Positions 16,628 to 25,244 of a stretch of DNA of 64,000 nt are shown in pieces. Where the stretch lies: assembly GCF_024758505.1 (NCBI RefSeq), contig NZ_CP077970.1, positions 4,588,001-4,652,000 of the forward strand. Reading direction: 5' to 3'. The notes beneath the pieces are model-generated. The model was not told the DNA's origin. It worked only from the letters and a program-made list of their open reading frames with translations, and searched no databases. Within the stretch, counting starts at the first letter, position 1. Every line of letters starts with the position of its first letter. Made by a program: the position numbers and the translations under genes. This DNA comes from Bradyrhizobium arachidis. Lineage in GTDB: Bacteria; Pseudomonadota; Alphaproteobacteria; Rhizobiales; Xanthobacteraceae.

Positions 16628-18091
16628 TCACCGCCGCCGCGCGTTGGCGCGCAGGGCGGAGAGCGATTCCCTTGCGAGCTTTTCGGCCTCGGTCACCAGT
16701 TGCGGAACCCGATGTCCCGAAAATCCCAGCACGAAGCCGGGCAGGGGGCGTGTGCGGCTAAAAGTGTCGGCGAGCAGCCAGCCTTCGGCGCGGGCGGCCT
16801 CTTTCGCGCGCGAGGCAACGACGAGCTCGACCGCCGGATCGAACCGCGCGACGAGATGCAGGCCCTGCGAAGGCACGGGAACGGACAAATGTCCGTCGGA
16901 GGCATCCTGTAACGTCGTAGCGAGCGCATCACGCGCCTCGCGATAGAGTTTTCGCACCCGCTTGAGGTTTTGCGCGAACGCGCCGGAGTTCAGCATGTCG
17001 GCGACGGCGCCTTCCATCAGTGTCGCGGGAAAACGGTCGAGCGCCGCGCGCGCGGCCGCGACCTGCCCGATCAGTTGCTCGGGGACCGCGCAATAGCCGA
17101 TGCGAAGACCCGGAAACAGCGTCTTGGCAAAGGTGCCCATGTAGATGACGCGCTGGAGATGATCGATCCCGGCGAGCGACATCAGCGGCGCGCCGTCGTA
17201 GCGGAACTCGCTGTCGTAATCGTCCTCGAGCACGAAGGCGCCGGCTTCCTTCGCCCAGTCGAGCAGCTCCAGCCGCCGCGTCATCGACATTTGCACGCCA
17301 AGTGGAAACTGGTGCGATGGCGTGACATAGGCGGCGCGCGCCGTGGCCGCTGCCGTACGGCCCCTGATGACGCGCAGGCCGTGCTCGTCGACGGGCACCG
17401 AGACGGCGCGATAGCCGCAATGTGCAATGGTTTTCCGCGCCGCCGGATAGCCCGGATCTTCGCACCAGACCTGGTCGTTGGGCTTGAGGATCGCGCTCAG
17501 CACGATGCGCAGCGCGTGCAGCGTGCCTGACGTCAGCATGATCTGCTCGGGATCGCAGCGCAGTCCCCGGGCCGACAAGAGGTGATCGGCGATCGCGACG
17601 CGCAGCTCACGGCTGCCGCGGGGATCACCATAGTGCAGATGTTCGTCGCCAAAGGCGCGCATGCGCCGGCCGACAAAGCCCCGAAAACGTTGCAGCGCGC
17701 GCTCGTCGATATGGGTGCAGCCGAGCGAGAACGCGCCTTGCCGGGGCGCCTCGATCGCAACCTTCGGCTTCCGCGCCTCGCTCGCACGGGCCGGAATCCG
17801 CGCGGCGACGAAGGTGCCGGAGCCGACGGTGGCTTGCGCAAATCCGTCGGCGATCAGCCGCTCATAGGCCGTGACGACAGCATTGCGCCGAAAACCCGTC
17901 TGCTTGGCTAGCGTCCGCGATGGCGGCAGCGGCTCGCCGGGCATCACCAGGCCGCCGACGATCATTTCGCAGAGCGCCTGGTACAGCCGATGCGCCGCGG
18001 AGGCGCCTTGCGTGACGTGCGGGCCGGTGAGGTCGAGCGGAAGCTCACTCTTTGCCGGCGATGGTCTGGAATTGGTCGAAATTTTTCGCAT
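16628..18091 (-). CDS. MocR/PdxR-type PLP-dependent regulator (GntR HTH plus aminotransferase domain)
   Basis: From ATG 18091 the protein has 487 residues. An N-terminal GntR winged helix (about 30-100, with PLPPSRTLAKQTGFRRNAVVTAYERL) is followed by a class I aminotransferase fold. The Schiff-base lysine is at about 323 in MGTFAKTLFPGLRIGY, and the LEDDYDSEFRYDG motif is present. MocR proteins bind PLP or an aminated ligand and control nearby genes. It diverges from the PNPOx-like gene at 18167 with only 75 bases between, so that gene is its likely target. Confidence 0.9.
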   Translation of the reverse strand: MRKISTNSRPSPAKSELPLDLTGPHVTQGASAAHRLYQALCEMIVGGLVMPGEPLPPSRTLAKQTGFRRNAVVTAYERLIADGFAQATVGSGTFVAARIPARASEARKPKVAIEAPRQGAFSLGCTHIDERALQRFRGFVGRRMRAFGDEHLHYGDPRGSRELRVAIADHLLSARGLRCDPEQIMLTSGTLHALRIVLSAILKPNDQVWCEDPGYPAARKTIAHCGYRAVSVPVDEHGLRVIRGRTAAATARAAYVTPSHQFPLGVQMSMTRRLELLDWAKEAGAFVLEDDYDSEFRYDGAPLMSLAGIDHLQRVIYMGTFAKTLFPGLRIGYCAVPEQLIGQVAAARAALDRFPATLMEGAVADMLNSGAFAQNLKRVRKLYREARDALATTLQDASDGHLSVPVPSQGLHLVARFDPAVELVVASRAKEAARAEGWLLADTFSRTRPLPGFVLGFSGHRVPQLVTEAEKLARESLSALRANARRR

Positions 18092-18166
18092 GGAATTGGA
18101 ACTATCGCAGACCAAATCGGACGCTACAACTGGCTTCAAGATCGAATTCTCGACAGGAGCCATCCC

Positions 18167-18892
18167 GTGTCCGACGGTGAAAACCTCGCGTCCTATCCGA
18201 CCTCCTCGCGCAACCAGGTAAAGCGGCGTCACGATCGCGGCTTCTACGACCACGAAACCGTCCACCGCATCCTCGACGCCTCGATGATGTGCCACGTCTC
18301 CTATGTGATCGACGGCCAGCCTTATTGCACGCCGACCTTCTTCTGGCGCGAAGGCACCAGGCTGTACTGGCACGGCTCGAGCGCAAGCCGCATGCTGCGC
18401 AACCAGTCGAGCGGGCAAAGGGTCTGCCTCACCGTCGCCCATCTCGACAGCCTGGTGCTGGCGCGCTGCGGCTTCAATCACTCCGCGGATTATCGAGCGG
18501 TGATGGCCTTCGGTACGGCCTATCTCGTCACCGACGTGGAAGAGAAAGAGCGCGCCGTCATAGCCATGGTCGACCGTTTCTTTCCGGACCGCACCGCGGG
18601 CCTGCGCCAGAGCAACACGCAGGAGATCAAGGCGACCTCCTTCATCGCGATGGAGATCGAGGAAGCTTCGGCAAAAATCCGCGCCAAGGGGGTGGCCGAC
18701 GACGAAGAAGACTACGAATTGCCGATCTACGCCGAGCGTATTCCGGTGCGGACCGTGCTCGGCGCGCCCGAGCCTTGTTCGCGTCTGCTTCCCGGCGTGA
18801 TGCGGCCCGAGACGCTGAATGGCTATTCGGAGGGCCGGCTGCTCGAAGATGCATTGCGAGATGCCTATTTTCTGCAGTACCCGACGCGATGA
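18167..18892 (+). CDS. Pyridoxamine 5'-phosphate oxidase-family (flavin-binding split-barrel) protein
   Basis: GTG 18167 is chosen because AGGAG lies 7 bases upstream, giving 241 residues. The N-terminal split barrel has HVSYVIDGQPYCTPTFF, LYWHGSSASRMLRN and VCLTVAHLDSLVLAR, the pattern of NimA/PNPOx-like flavin-nucleotide-binding proteins. The C-terminal third is helical and ends YFLQYPTR. It probably binds FMN or F420-like flavin and may be a reductase. The facing MocR regulator suggests a link to vitamin B6 compounds, but this is inference. Confidence 0.85.
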   Translation: MSDGENLASYPTSSRNQVKRRHDRGFYDHETVHRILDASMMCHVSYVIDGQPYCTPTFFWREGTRLYWHGSSASRMLRNQSSGQRVCLTVAHLDSLVLARCGFNHSADYRAVMAFGTAYLVTDVEEKERAVIAMVDRFFPDRTAGLRQSNTQEIKATSFIAMEIEEASAKIRAKGVADDEEDYELPIYAERIPVRTVLGAPEPCSRLLPGVMRPETLNGYSEGRLLEDALRDAYFLQYPTR

Positions 18893-18945
18893 AATCGGCT
18901 AGCTTGCGGCTCCCAAACAACAAAAAGACCGATTGGAGTAGCCGC

Positions 18946-20223
18946 ATGGATGCCGATACGCAGCAAAGGATCTTGGACGCCGTCGACGCCGGCTTCGAAG
19001 CCCAGCTTGCGACCACAAGCGATTTCGTTGCGATCCCCTCCACCCGCGGTGCCGAGGGCCCCTGCCAGGACATGATCGGCGATCTCCTGTGCGAACGCGG
19101 CTACGAGGTCGACGACTGGCACATCGACGTCGACGACCTCAAGGATTTGCGGGGCTTCGGTCCGATCGAGCACGATTTTTCCAAGGCGCGCACTGTGGTC
19201 GGCACGTACCGGCCGACCAGCAACGGCGGCAAATCGCTGATCCTGCAGGGGCACTGCGACGTAGTGCCGGCGGGTCCGCTCGATCTCTGGGAGACGCCGC
19301 CATTCTCGCCGGTCATCAAGGACGGCAAGATGTACGGCCGTGGCGCCTGCGACATGAAGTCCGGCACGATCGGTGCGCTCTATGCGCTGGATGCGATCAG
19401 GGCCGCGGGCTTGAAGCCGACGGCGCGGATCCATTTCCAGTCTGTGATCGAGGAGGAGAGCACCGGCGTCGGCGCGCTCTCGACCCTGCAGCGCGGCTAT
19501 CGCGCCGATGCCTGCTTCATTCCGGAACCCACCAACGGCAAGATGGTGCGCTCGCAGGTCGGCGTGATCTGGTTCCGCCTGAAGGTGCGCGGTTATCCCG
19601 TTCACGTCGCGCATGCCGGCTCAGGCTCGAATGCCATCATGGCGGCCTATCATCTGATCCAGGCGCTGCAAAAGCTCGAGATCGAATGGAACGAGCGCGC
19701 CAAGCAGGACCGCCACTTCAAGACGCTCAACCATCCCATCAACTTCAATCCCGGCATCATCAAGGGCGGCGACTGGGCCTCCAGCGTCCCGGCCTGGTGC
19801 GAGGTCGACTGCCGCATCGCGGTGCTGCCGGGCTGGTCGGTCGCCGACCATCAGAAGGAAATCTTGGCCTGCGTCTCGGCCGCCGCCCGCAATCACGGCT
19901 TCCTTGCCAACAATCCGCCGGAGGTGGAGTGGTCGGGCTTCCTGTCGGAAGGTTATGAGCTGACGAACTCGGCTGCGCCCGAGGCCGCGTTCGGCAAGGC
20001 CTTCAACGCGGTCTATGGCGGCGCGGCGGAAGACCTCGTCTTCACCGCGCTGACCGACACGCGCTTCTACGGTCTCAACTACGACATTCCGAGCCTCTGC
20101 TTCGGTGCGACCGGCGCGGAGATGCACGGCTTCAACGAATATGTCGACCTGGAGTCGTTGAAGAAATCGACCAAGGCCACCGCGCTGTTCATCGCGGAGT
20201 GGTGCGGGGTGGAGAAGGGGTAG
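18946..20223 (+). CDS. M20-family metallopeptidase/deacylase (ArgE/DapE type)
   Basis: The 425-residue protein starts at ATG 18946 after GGAG. Zinc-binding motifs are ILQGHCDVVPAG (His103), GRGACDMKSG (Asp136) and VIEEESTG (the Glu pair at 169-170); a further site follows in the MHGFNEY region. An internal dimerisation domain sits at about 200-310. Members hydrolyse N-acyl or peptide bonds of amino-acid derivatives in the cytoplasm. The substrate is not evident. It is 53 bases downstream of the PNPOx-like gene and may be co-transcribed; a REP-like hairpin follows it. Confidence 0.88.
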   Translation: MDADTQQRILDAVDAGFEAQLATTSDFVAIPSTRGAEGPCQDMIGDLLCERGYEVDDWHIDVDDLKDLRGFGPIEHDFSKARTVVGTYRPTSNGGKSLILQGHCDVVPAGPLDLWETPPFSPVIKDGKMYGRGACDMKSGTIGALYALDAIRAAGLKPTARIHFQSVIEEESTGVGALSTLQRGYRADACFIPEPTNGKMVRSQVGVIWFRLKVRGYPVHVAHAGSGSNAIMAAYHLIQALQKLEIEWNERAKQDRHFKTLNHPINFNPGIIKGGDWASSVPAWCEVDCRIAVLPGWSVADHQKEILACVSAAARNHGFLANNPPEVEWSGFLSEGYELTNSAAPEAAFGKAFNAVYGGAAEDLVFTALTDTRFYGLNYDIPSLCFGATGAEMHGFNEYVDLESLKKSTKATALFIAEWCGVEKG

Positions 20224-20247
20224 GGCTCCGCCGTCATGGCGGGCTGC

Positions 20248-20338
20248 GTAGGGTGGGCAACGGCGCTCTTGCGCCGTGCCCACCGTCTTTCCTCAACGGT
20301 GAAAAAGAGGTGGGCACGCTTCGCTTTGCCCACCCTAC
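20248..20338. repeat. REP-like palindromic element with GTAGGGTGGGCA ends
   Basis: GTAGGGTGGGCA at 20248-20259 is repeated in inverse as TGCCCACCCTAC at 20327-20338, with further partial complementarity inside (GGCGCTCTTGCGCC). This closely resembles the short dispersed intergenic palindromes of Bradyrhizobium genomes. It lies in the gap between the M20 gene and the kyn operon and may act as a transcript-end hairpin. Confidence 0.8.
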
Positions 20339-20378
20339 GGCATCTGCGTCTGACCGAAGCAGTGGCGCATCCAAATGC

Positions 20379-20390
20379 TTTAAGCTTAAA
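20379..20390. promoter_or_regulatory. Perfect 12-base palindrome upstream of the kyn operon
   Basis: TTTAAGCTTAAA is perfectly symmetric, AT-rich within GC-rich DNA, and lies 73 bases before the first kyn gene. The pattern is typical of MarR-type operators. No such regulator gene is in the window. Confidence 0.45.
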
Positions 20391-20462
20391 ATAAAGACTG
20401 TTCCCGCGGCCTGGCCGGTGGCAGACTGGGTCCGACCGCCGCCGAGTCCACGAGGGAAAACG

Positions 20463-21272
20463 ATGCGCGATTGGGACGATGCCTATGCCAACTCGGCCCA
20501 TGTGCCGGGGTCGGACAAGCTGCCGGCACTGTGGACGGAGCGGGCGGCGGCCTATCGTGCGGCGCTCAAATCCTTCACGCCCGACATCGCCTATGGCGCG
20601 GGCGAGCGGCAGCGCTTCGACCTGGTCCTGCCTGACGAAGACAGCAAAGGTCTCGCCGTGTTCGTGCATGGCGGCTACTGGATGCGGTTCGACAAATCGT
20701 TCTGGACCGATCTTGCTGAAGGCGCGCGGTACCATGGCTGGACGGTGGCATTGCCGAGCTACACGCTGACGCCGGCCGCGCGTATCTCCGATATCACCAC
20801 CGAGATTGCCGCGGCGATTGTCGCCGCGGCGGCGCGCGTGGCGGGTCCGATCCGGCTCGCCGGCCATTCCGCCGGCGGCCATCTCGTCACGCGCATGCTG
20901 TGCGACGACGGCCGCCTCGAACCTGCCGTCTACAACCGCATCGCATCGACGCTGTCGATCAGCGGCCTGCACGATTTGCGCCCGCTCTTGAAGACCAAAA
21001 TGAACGACACGCTTCGTATGAGTCTGGAGGAGGCGACGCTGGAGAGCGCGGCGCTGCACCTGCCGCGCGGGCCATCGCCGGTCACCGCATGGGTCGGTGG
21101 CGGCGAGCGCCCCGAATTCATCCGCCAGTCCGAGCTGATGGCGAACGTCTGGACCGGTTTTGACGTGCCGACGCGCCTCGTCGTCGAGCCCGGACATAAC
21201 CATTTCACCGTCGTCGACGGGCTGAAGGATCCATCCTCCGCCATCACGAAAAGCCTGGTTGGTCTCGACTGA
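20463..21272 (+). CDS. Alpha/beta hydrolase, probable esterase-type kynurenine formamidase
   Basis: The 269-residue hydrolase starts at ATG 20463. It has the oxyanion motif FVHGGYW at 67-73, the nucleophile elbow AGHSAGGH (Ser136) and a catalytic histidine in EPGHNHF near the C-terminus. This layout matches esterase-type formamidases, which hydrolyse N-formylkynurenine to kynurenine. It is directly followed by kynA and kynU, the steps before and after, which strongly supports the assignment. It is unrelated to the metal-dependent KynB, so that symbol is not applied. Confidence 0.85.
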   Translation: MRDWDDAYANSAHVPGSDKLPALWTERAAAYRAALKSFTPDIAYGAGERQRFDLVLPDEDSKGLAVFVHGGYWMRFDKSFWTDLAEGARYHGWTVALPSYTLTPAARISDITTEIAAAIVAAAARVAGPIRLAGHSAGGHLVTRMLCDDGRLEPAVYNRIASTLSISGLHDLRPLLKTKMNDTLRMSLEEATLESAALHLPRGPSPVTAWVGGGERPEFIRQSELMANVWTGFDVPTRLVVEPGHNHFTVVDGLKDPSSAITKSLVGLD

Positions 21273-21304
21273 CGGCGGGCGGGGCAGGGATCGGAGAACG
21301 TGTC

Positions 21305-22144
21305 ATGACCAGCAACGACTACGATCCCGCGAACGAAGGCGCCGAGACCGATTTCGCAAAGAAGATGTCGTACGGCGACTATCTTCAGCTCGATGCGCTG
21401 CTTGGCGCCCAGCATCCGATCTCGGACGCGCATGACGAGATGCTGTTCATCATCCAGCACCAGACCTCGGAGCTGTGGATGCGGCTTGCGATCCACGAGA
21501 TCAGCGCCGCCCGCCGTGCGATTGCGCGCGACGAGGTGTCGCCGGCGATGAAGATGCTCGCCCGCGTCTCCCGCATCTTCGAGCAGTTGAACAGCGCCTG
21601 GGACGTGCTGCGTACGATGACTCCGAGCGAGTACACGCATTTCCGCGCGCGGCTCGGACAGTCCTCGGGCTTCCAGTCCTTCCAGTACCGGTTGATCGAA
21701 TATCTCCTTGGCAATCGCAACCATGCAATGCTGAAGCCGCACGCGCATGATGCCGAGGTGATGGCCCTGCTCGAGGCTGAGCTCGCCACGCCGAGTCTCT
21801 ATGACGAGGTGCTGCGGCTCGCCGACCGCAAGGGCCTCAAAATGCCCGCGACCGTGCTGGCGCGCGACGTCCGCGAGACCCATCATTTCGACGAGGGCGT
21901 GCTGCAGGCCTGGCGCAGCGTCTACGAGGCGCCCGAGTCGAACTGGACGCTCTACGAACTCGCGGAGAAGCTGGTCGACTTCGAGGACTACTTTCGCCGC
22001 TGGCGCTTCAACCACGTGACGACGGTGGAGCGCGTCATCGGCTTCAAGCGTGGCACCGGCGGTACCGGCGGCGTCAGCTATCTCAAGCGCATGCTGGAGA
22101 TCGAGCTGTTCCCAGAACTCTGGCGCGTCCGCACCATTCTCTGA
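21305..22144 (+). CDS. kynA: Tryptophan 2,3-dioxygenase
   Basis: The 279-residue protein has the family signatures [13 protein letters not shown] near residue 50, [17 protein letters not shown] and the C-terminal [21 protein letters not shown] substrate loop. The haem-ligand histidine is expected in [13 protein letters not shown]. It oxidises L-tryptophan to N-formylkynurenine in the cytoplasm as a tetramer. It starts 32 bases after the formamidase gene and 9 bases before kynU, in one operon for tryptophan breakdown to anthranilate and alanine. Confidence 0.96.
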   Translation: MTSNDYDPANEGAETDFAKKMSYGDYLQLDALLGAQHPISDAHDEMLFIIQHQTSELWMRLAIHEISAARRAIARDEVSPAMKMLARVSRIFEQLNSAWDVLRTMTPSEYTHFRARLGQSSGFQSFQYRLIEYLLGNRNHAMLKPHAHDAEVMALLEAELATPSLYDEVLRLADRKGLKMPATVLARDVRETHHFDEGVLQAWRSVYEAPESNWTLYELAEKLVDFEDYFRRWRFNHVTTVERVIGFKRGTGGTGGVSYLKRMLEIELFPELWRVRTIL

Positions 22145-22153
22145 GCTGTAGCC

Positions 22154-23362
22154 ATGACCGAGACCCGCCTTCGCGTTTACGACGACACCAGAGCGCTCTT
22201 CCATCTGCCGCCTGATGTGATCTATCTCGATGGCAATTCGCTCGGTGCCTTGCCGCTCGGGGTCGCCGAACGCGTCGTGCATGTGATCAAATCAGAGTGG
22301 GGCGACGAGCTCATCCGCGCCTGGAACACCGCCGGCTGGTACGTGCAGCCGCGCCGCGTCGGCGGCCGTATCGCCCGCCTGATCGGCGCGGAAGTGGGCT
22401 CAGTGATGATGGGCGATACGCTGTCGCTCAAGGTCTATCAGGCGCTCGCGGCCGCGCTGGACATGAACCCGGGCCGCAAGGTCGTGCTCTCAGACACCGG
22501 CAATTTTCCGACCGATCTCTACATGGCAGAAGGGCTGATCGCGACGCTTGGGCGCGGCCATCGTCTGCAACTGGCGGCGCCGGAGGATGTCGAAGCGCAT
22601 CTCTCCGACGAGATCGCGGTGTTGTATCTCACCGAGGTCGACTACCGCACCGGCCGCCGCCACGACATGGCTGATTTGACCGCGAAGGCGCACGGGCTCG
22701 GCATCGTCACGGTGTGGGACCTCGCGCATTCTGCCGGCGCCTTGCCAGTCGATCTCTCGGGCGTCGGTGCGGATTTCGCCGCCGGCTGCACCTACAAATA
22801 TCTCAACGCCGGCCCCGGCGCGCCGGCCTTCCTCTACGTCGCGCCGCGCCATGCCGACCGCGCGCGTGCCGCGCTCTCCGGCTGGATGGGCCATGCAAAA
22901 CCCTTTGCGTTTGATCTTGGTTACGCGCCGGCCGGCGGCGTCGAACGCATGCGGGTGGGCACGCCGCCGGTGCTGGCGATGGCCGCGCTCGAAGCCTCGC
23001 TCGATATCTGGGATCGCGTCGACCTCAGGGAGGTTCGCGCCCGTTCGCTGGCGCTTGGCGACCTCCTGATCGCCGAGGTCGAACGCCGCTGCCCGTCTCT
23101 GAAACTGGTCACGCCACGCGCCCACGACCAGCGCGGCTCGCAAGTGTCCTTCGCCTTCGCAGGCGGCTACGCCGCCATGCAGGCCCTGATCGCCCGCGGC
23201 GTGATCGGCGATTTCCGTGCGCCGGACATCATGCGCTTCGGCATCACGCCGCTCTATATCGGCGAGGCCGAGATCATCCGCGCGGCCGAGAGCATCGAGG
23301 AGGTGATTTCCGGTGAAGTCTGGCGCCTGCCGGAATATCAGGTCGTCAATGCGGTGACGTGA
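22154..23362 (+). CDS. kynU: Kynureninase
   Basis: The 402-residue PLP enzyme has YLDGNSLGALP at about 24, GWYVQPRRVGGRIA at about 61, the aspartate in VWDLAHSAGALP, and the Schiff-base lysine in GCTYKYLNAGPGAPAF at about 215. The C-terminal DFRAPDIMRFGITPLYIG is also characteristic. It cleaves kynurenine to anthranilate and alanine. It ends the kyn operon and is followed by a REP-like hairpin. Confidence 0.96.
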   Translation: MTETRLRVYDDTRALFHLPPDVIYLDGNSLGALPLGVAERVVHVIKSEWGDELIRAWNTAGWYVQPRRVGGRIARLIGAEVGSVMMGDTLSLKVYQALAAALDMNPGRKVVLSDTGNFPTDLYMAEGLIATLGRGHRLQLAAPEDVEAHLSDEIAVLYLTEVDYRTGRRHDMADLTAKAHGLGIVTVWDLAHSAGALPVDLSGVGADFAAGCTYKYLNAGPGAPAFLYVAPRHADRARAALSGWMGHAKPFAFDLGYAPAGGVERMRVGTPPVLAMAALEASLDIWDRVDLREVRARSLALGDLLIAEVERRCPSLKLVTPRAHDQRGSQVSFAFAGGYAAMQALIARGVIGDFRAPDIMRFGITPLYIGEAEIIRAAESIEEVISGEVWRLPEYQVVNAVT

Positions 23363-23399
23363 GGGCGATGCGGATTCGCGGGATGGGCAAAGCGACTTG

Positions 23400-23428
23400 T
23401 CCGCCGTAGCTCGAAGAGCGAAGGCGGA
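23400..23428. repeat. Hairpin repeat after kynU (TCCGCC...GGCGGA)
   Basis: TCCGCCGTAGCTCGAAGAGC continues to GAAGGCGGA. The outer arms TCCGCC and GGCGGA, plus the inner GCTC/GAGC, form a stem-loop. From experience this sequence recurs between genes in Bradyrhizobium, often as part of larger REP elements. It may mark the 3' end of the kyn transcript. Confidence 0.65.
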
Positions 23429-23468
23429 AGCGTGCCCCCACTTGCGGCCATTGCGTCGTCTCCGTTTT

Positions 23469-23927
23469 TTAGTGGACAGAGGATTGAGTCTGATCGATGG
23501 AGGCCCGTTGCGGCAACGGAAGGCGCGGATCGGCCGCGCGGAGGGTTTCGATCGCGCGATAGGACAGCCAGATCAGGTTGAAGGCCTGCGCATAGTCCCG
23601 CTCGGCAAGCCGGTTGGCTGCTTGGGTAACCGTTGGTCCGCAATGTTCCAGGCCGGCATACTGCGCAGCGTTGGCCTCGAGATAGGCAGAGAGCGAGCGC
23701 AGGGTTGCTGCGAGCATATCTCCGATCATGTTCTCCGAAGCCTGATGATCGAGCACCGGGTTCGGGATCGGGAAGTTACCAGGCATCGTCCGGAACGACT
23801 GCTCGAAACCTTGCGATTGTAGGCGCATGAGCAGCGGCATCAAATTGCCGAGCAGGCCTGCAAGCTGCTGAATGTCGGACGAGCGCTGCTGCGACCCAGT
23901 TGTGGCAAAAGGATTGGAATCTGACAT
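23469..23927 (-). CDS. Hypothetical protein with one repeat-type helix motif
   Basis: I do not recognise this 152-residue protein. The N-terminus is polar and disordered-looking (SDSNPFATTGSQQRSSD). It is followed by the helix DIQQLAGLLGNLMPLLMRLQSQG, split here as DIQQLAGLLGNLM then PLLMRLQSQG. This resembles the motif repeated in the neighbouring protein at 24027. Residues 65-140 form a predicted helical domain (MIGDMLAATLRSLSAYL, YAQAFNLIWLSYRAIE). There is no signal peptide. A GAAGGAGAG ribosome site lies before ATG 23927. It is 99 bases downstream of the Gln/Gly-rich gene on the same strand, so the two are probably co-expressed. Confidence 0.7.
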   Translation of the reverse strand: MSDSNPFATTGSQQRSSDIQQLAGLLGNLMPLLMRLQSQGFEQSFRTMPGNFPIPNPVLDHQASENMIGDMLAATLRSLSAYLEANAAQYAGLEHCGPTVTQAANRLAERDYAQAFNLIWLSYRAIETLRAADPRLPLPQRASIDQTQSSVH

Positions 23928-24026
23928 GAGGGCTCTCCTTCAGAGGAAGCGTGTAAGACGCTACATGCGCGACCGCCGCCTGTGGCGGCGGTCGCCGATT
24001 GCGCTCGGATCTGCGGCGAATTGCAG

Positions 24027-24755
24027 TCACATCATCCGCTGCTGTCCATAAGACTGAAGGTTACCGATGACCTGAGGAAGGACGCCGATCAGCTGCCGGG
24101 TTATGTCGGCGACATCCTGCTGCGTCAGTTGTCGCTGCTGGCCAAAAGCCATGGGACCGCCGAACGCCGCCTGGAATTGCGGCGCGCCGAACTGCGACCC
24201 CCAAGTCTGCGCAGGAGAAGCCTGCGACCCCCAAGTCTGCGCCGGATGGCCGGGACCGATTTGACCAAGACCTGCGAATTGACCGAAACCCGCGCCGCCG
24301 TGCATGGCGGAATGCTGCATATATGGCTGGCTTTGCAGCATTCCCACGATCTGGGGCACGATGGGCAGGATCTGCCGCACCACCTCGTTCACGTCCTGCG
24401 GGCTTAGCTGCCGCGGCGACTGGCCGTAGGCCGCATAGCCCATTCCTCCGAACGGAGTTTGCGCCTGGGCGAGGATTTGAGGCAGCGCCGGTACGAGCTG
24501 CCGCACGACCTCGCTCACATCCTGCTGCGAAAGCTGGCGTTGTTGTCCGCCCCACTGCTGACCCCACCCCATCGGTTGGGCGCCCCAGCCAGATGCGCCG
24601 AAGGTCGGCTGACCGCCGTACTGCTGCCCGTAGGCTGCTTGGCCCAATCCTCCATAGGGCTGCCCGCCTTGCGAACCGAATGCGTTCCATCCCCCTTGTT
24701 GCGGACCGAACTGGGAATGCCCGAGGTTCTGCTGCAGGGTGTCATAATGAGTCAT
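24027..24755 (-). CDS. Gln/Gly/Tyr/Trp-rich low-complexity protein with a triplicated helical motif
   Basis: The 242-residue protein has a strong AAGGAGG ribosome site. Stretches rich in Gly, Gln, Tyr and Trp (YGQQYGGQPTFGASGWG) alternate with three copies of a roughly 25-residue motif. Copies start QRQLSQQDVSEVVRQLVPAL, PRQLSPQDVNEVVRQILPIV and QRQLTQQDVADITRQLIGVL, each ending in PQI or PQV. A 20-base direct repeat (24191-24210, 24221-24240) doubles PAQTWGSQ. There is no signal peptide, cysteine or enzyme motif. The composition resembles phase-separating or prion-like domains. The function is unknown and no family is recognised. Confidence 0.75.
   Translation of the reverse strand: MTHYDTLQQNLGHSQFGPQQGGWNAFGSQGGQPYGGLGQAAYGQQYGGQPTFGASGWGAQPMGWGQQWGGQQRQLSQQDVSEVVRQLVPALPQILAQAQTPFGGMGYAAYGQSPRQLSPQDVNEVVRQILPIVPQIVGMLQSQPYMQHSAMHGGAGFGQFAGLGQIGPGHPAQTWGSQASPAQTWGSQFGAPQFQAAFGGPMAFGQQRQLTQQDVADITRQLIGVLPQVIGNLQSYGQQRMM
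24191..24240. repeat. Short direct repeat, 20-base unit with 30-base period
   Basis: CTGCGACCCCCAAGTCTGCG occurs at 24191-24210 and again at 24221-24240, inside the Gln/Gly-rich gene. The 30-base period keeps the frame and duplicates ten residues. This shows recent in-frame expansion of the low-complexity region. Confidence 0.85.
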
Positions 24756-25244
24756 CGCTTGCCTCCTTGCGATGGTGGATGCCCTCAGCCCGAATTCCTG
24801 CGAAAAGCCGTCCGCGTGCGCGGTCCTTATGGCAACAGCGGTCCGTCAGCTGCCAATTTCAAATGCTCAAGACGGAGCCACAAGACACCTTCCTCGTTGA
24901 GGCGCGCGAGCTGCGCTCCCCGAGGTGACTAGCGGATGGAAATATTTAGGGCGGCAAAACGAAAGCCGTTTGAGAGATGTGGGAGCGGGTTGTTATTTCT
25001 TGATGGCCACGTCCTGGAGGCCAGTCATTTACGTCCGCTCAGACGCTCTGCGATTGATCGCTGACTTCTCCCCGATTCTTCGGCGTGAGGAATTGGACGC
25101 AAACGCACGCAGGCCCGAATAGTTTCGCGGAAGCGCGGCGATATTTTGGCGGTGATCAAATTTCGAGTCGCGCGGATTCTTGTCAGTACTCTTTGCCTGG
25201 TCAGCGATCTTTCCGATGTGCATCGGCCTACGTTGACGCGAATG
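24756..25244. other. Intergenic region upstream of the Gln/Gly-rich gene
   Basis: These 489 bases separate the start of the Gln/Gly-rich gene from the 3' end of the M48 protease gene. It should hold the promoter of the former. I see no gene with recognisable features and no strong palindrome. Confidence 0.45.

Noticed and set aside
24191..24240. Short direct repeats that might suggest a CRISPR array
   Set aside because: Only two copies with a 10-base spacer, in frame within a coding sequence and encoding repeated PAQTWGSQ.
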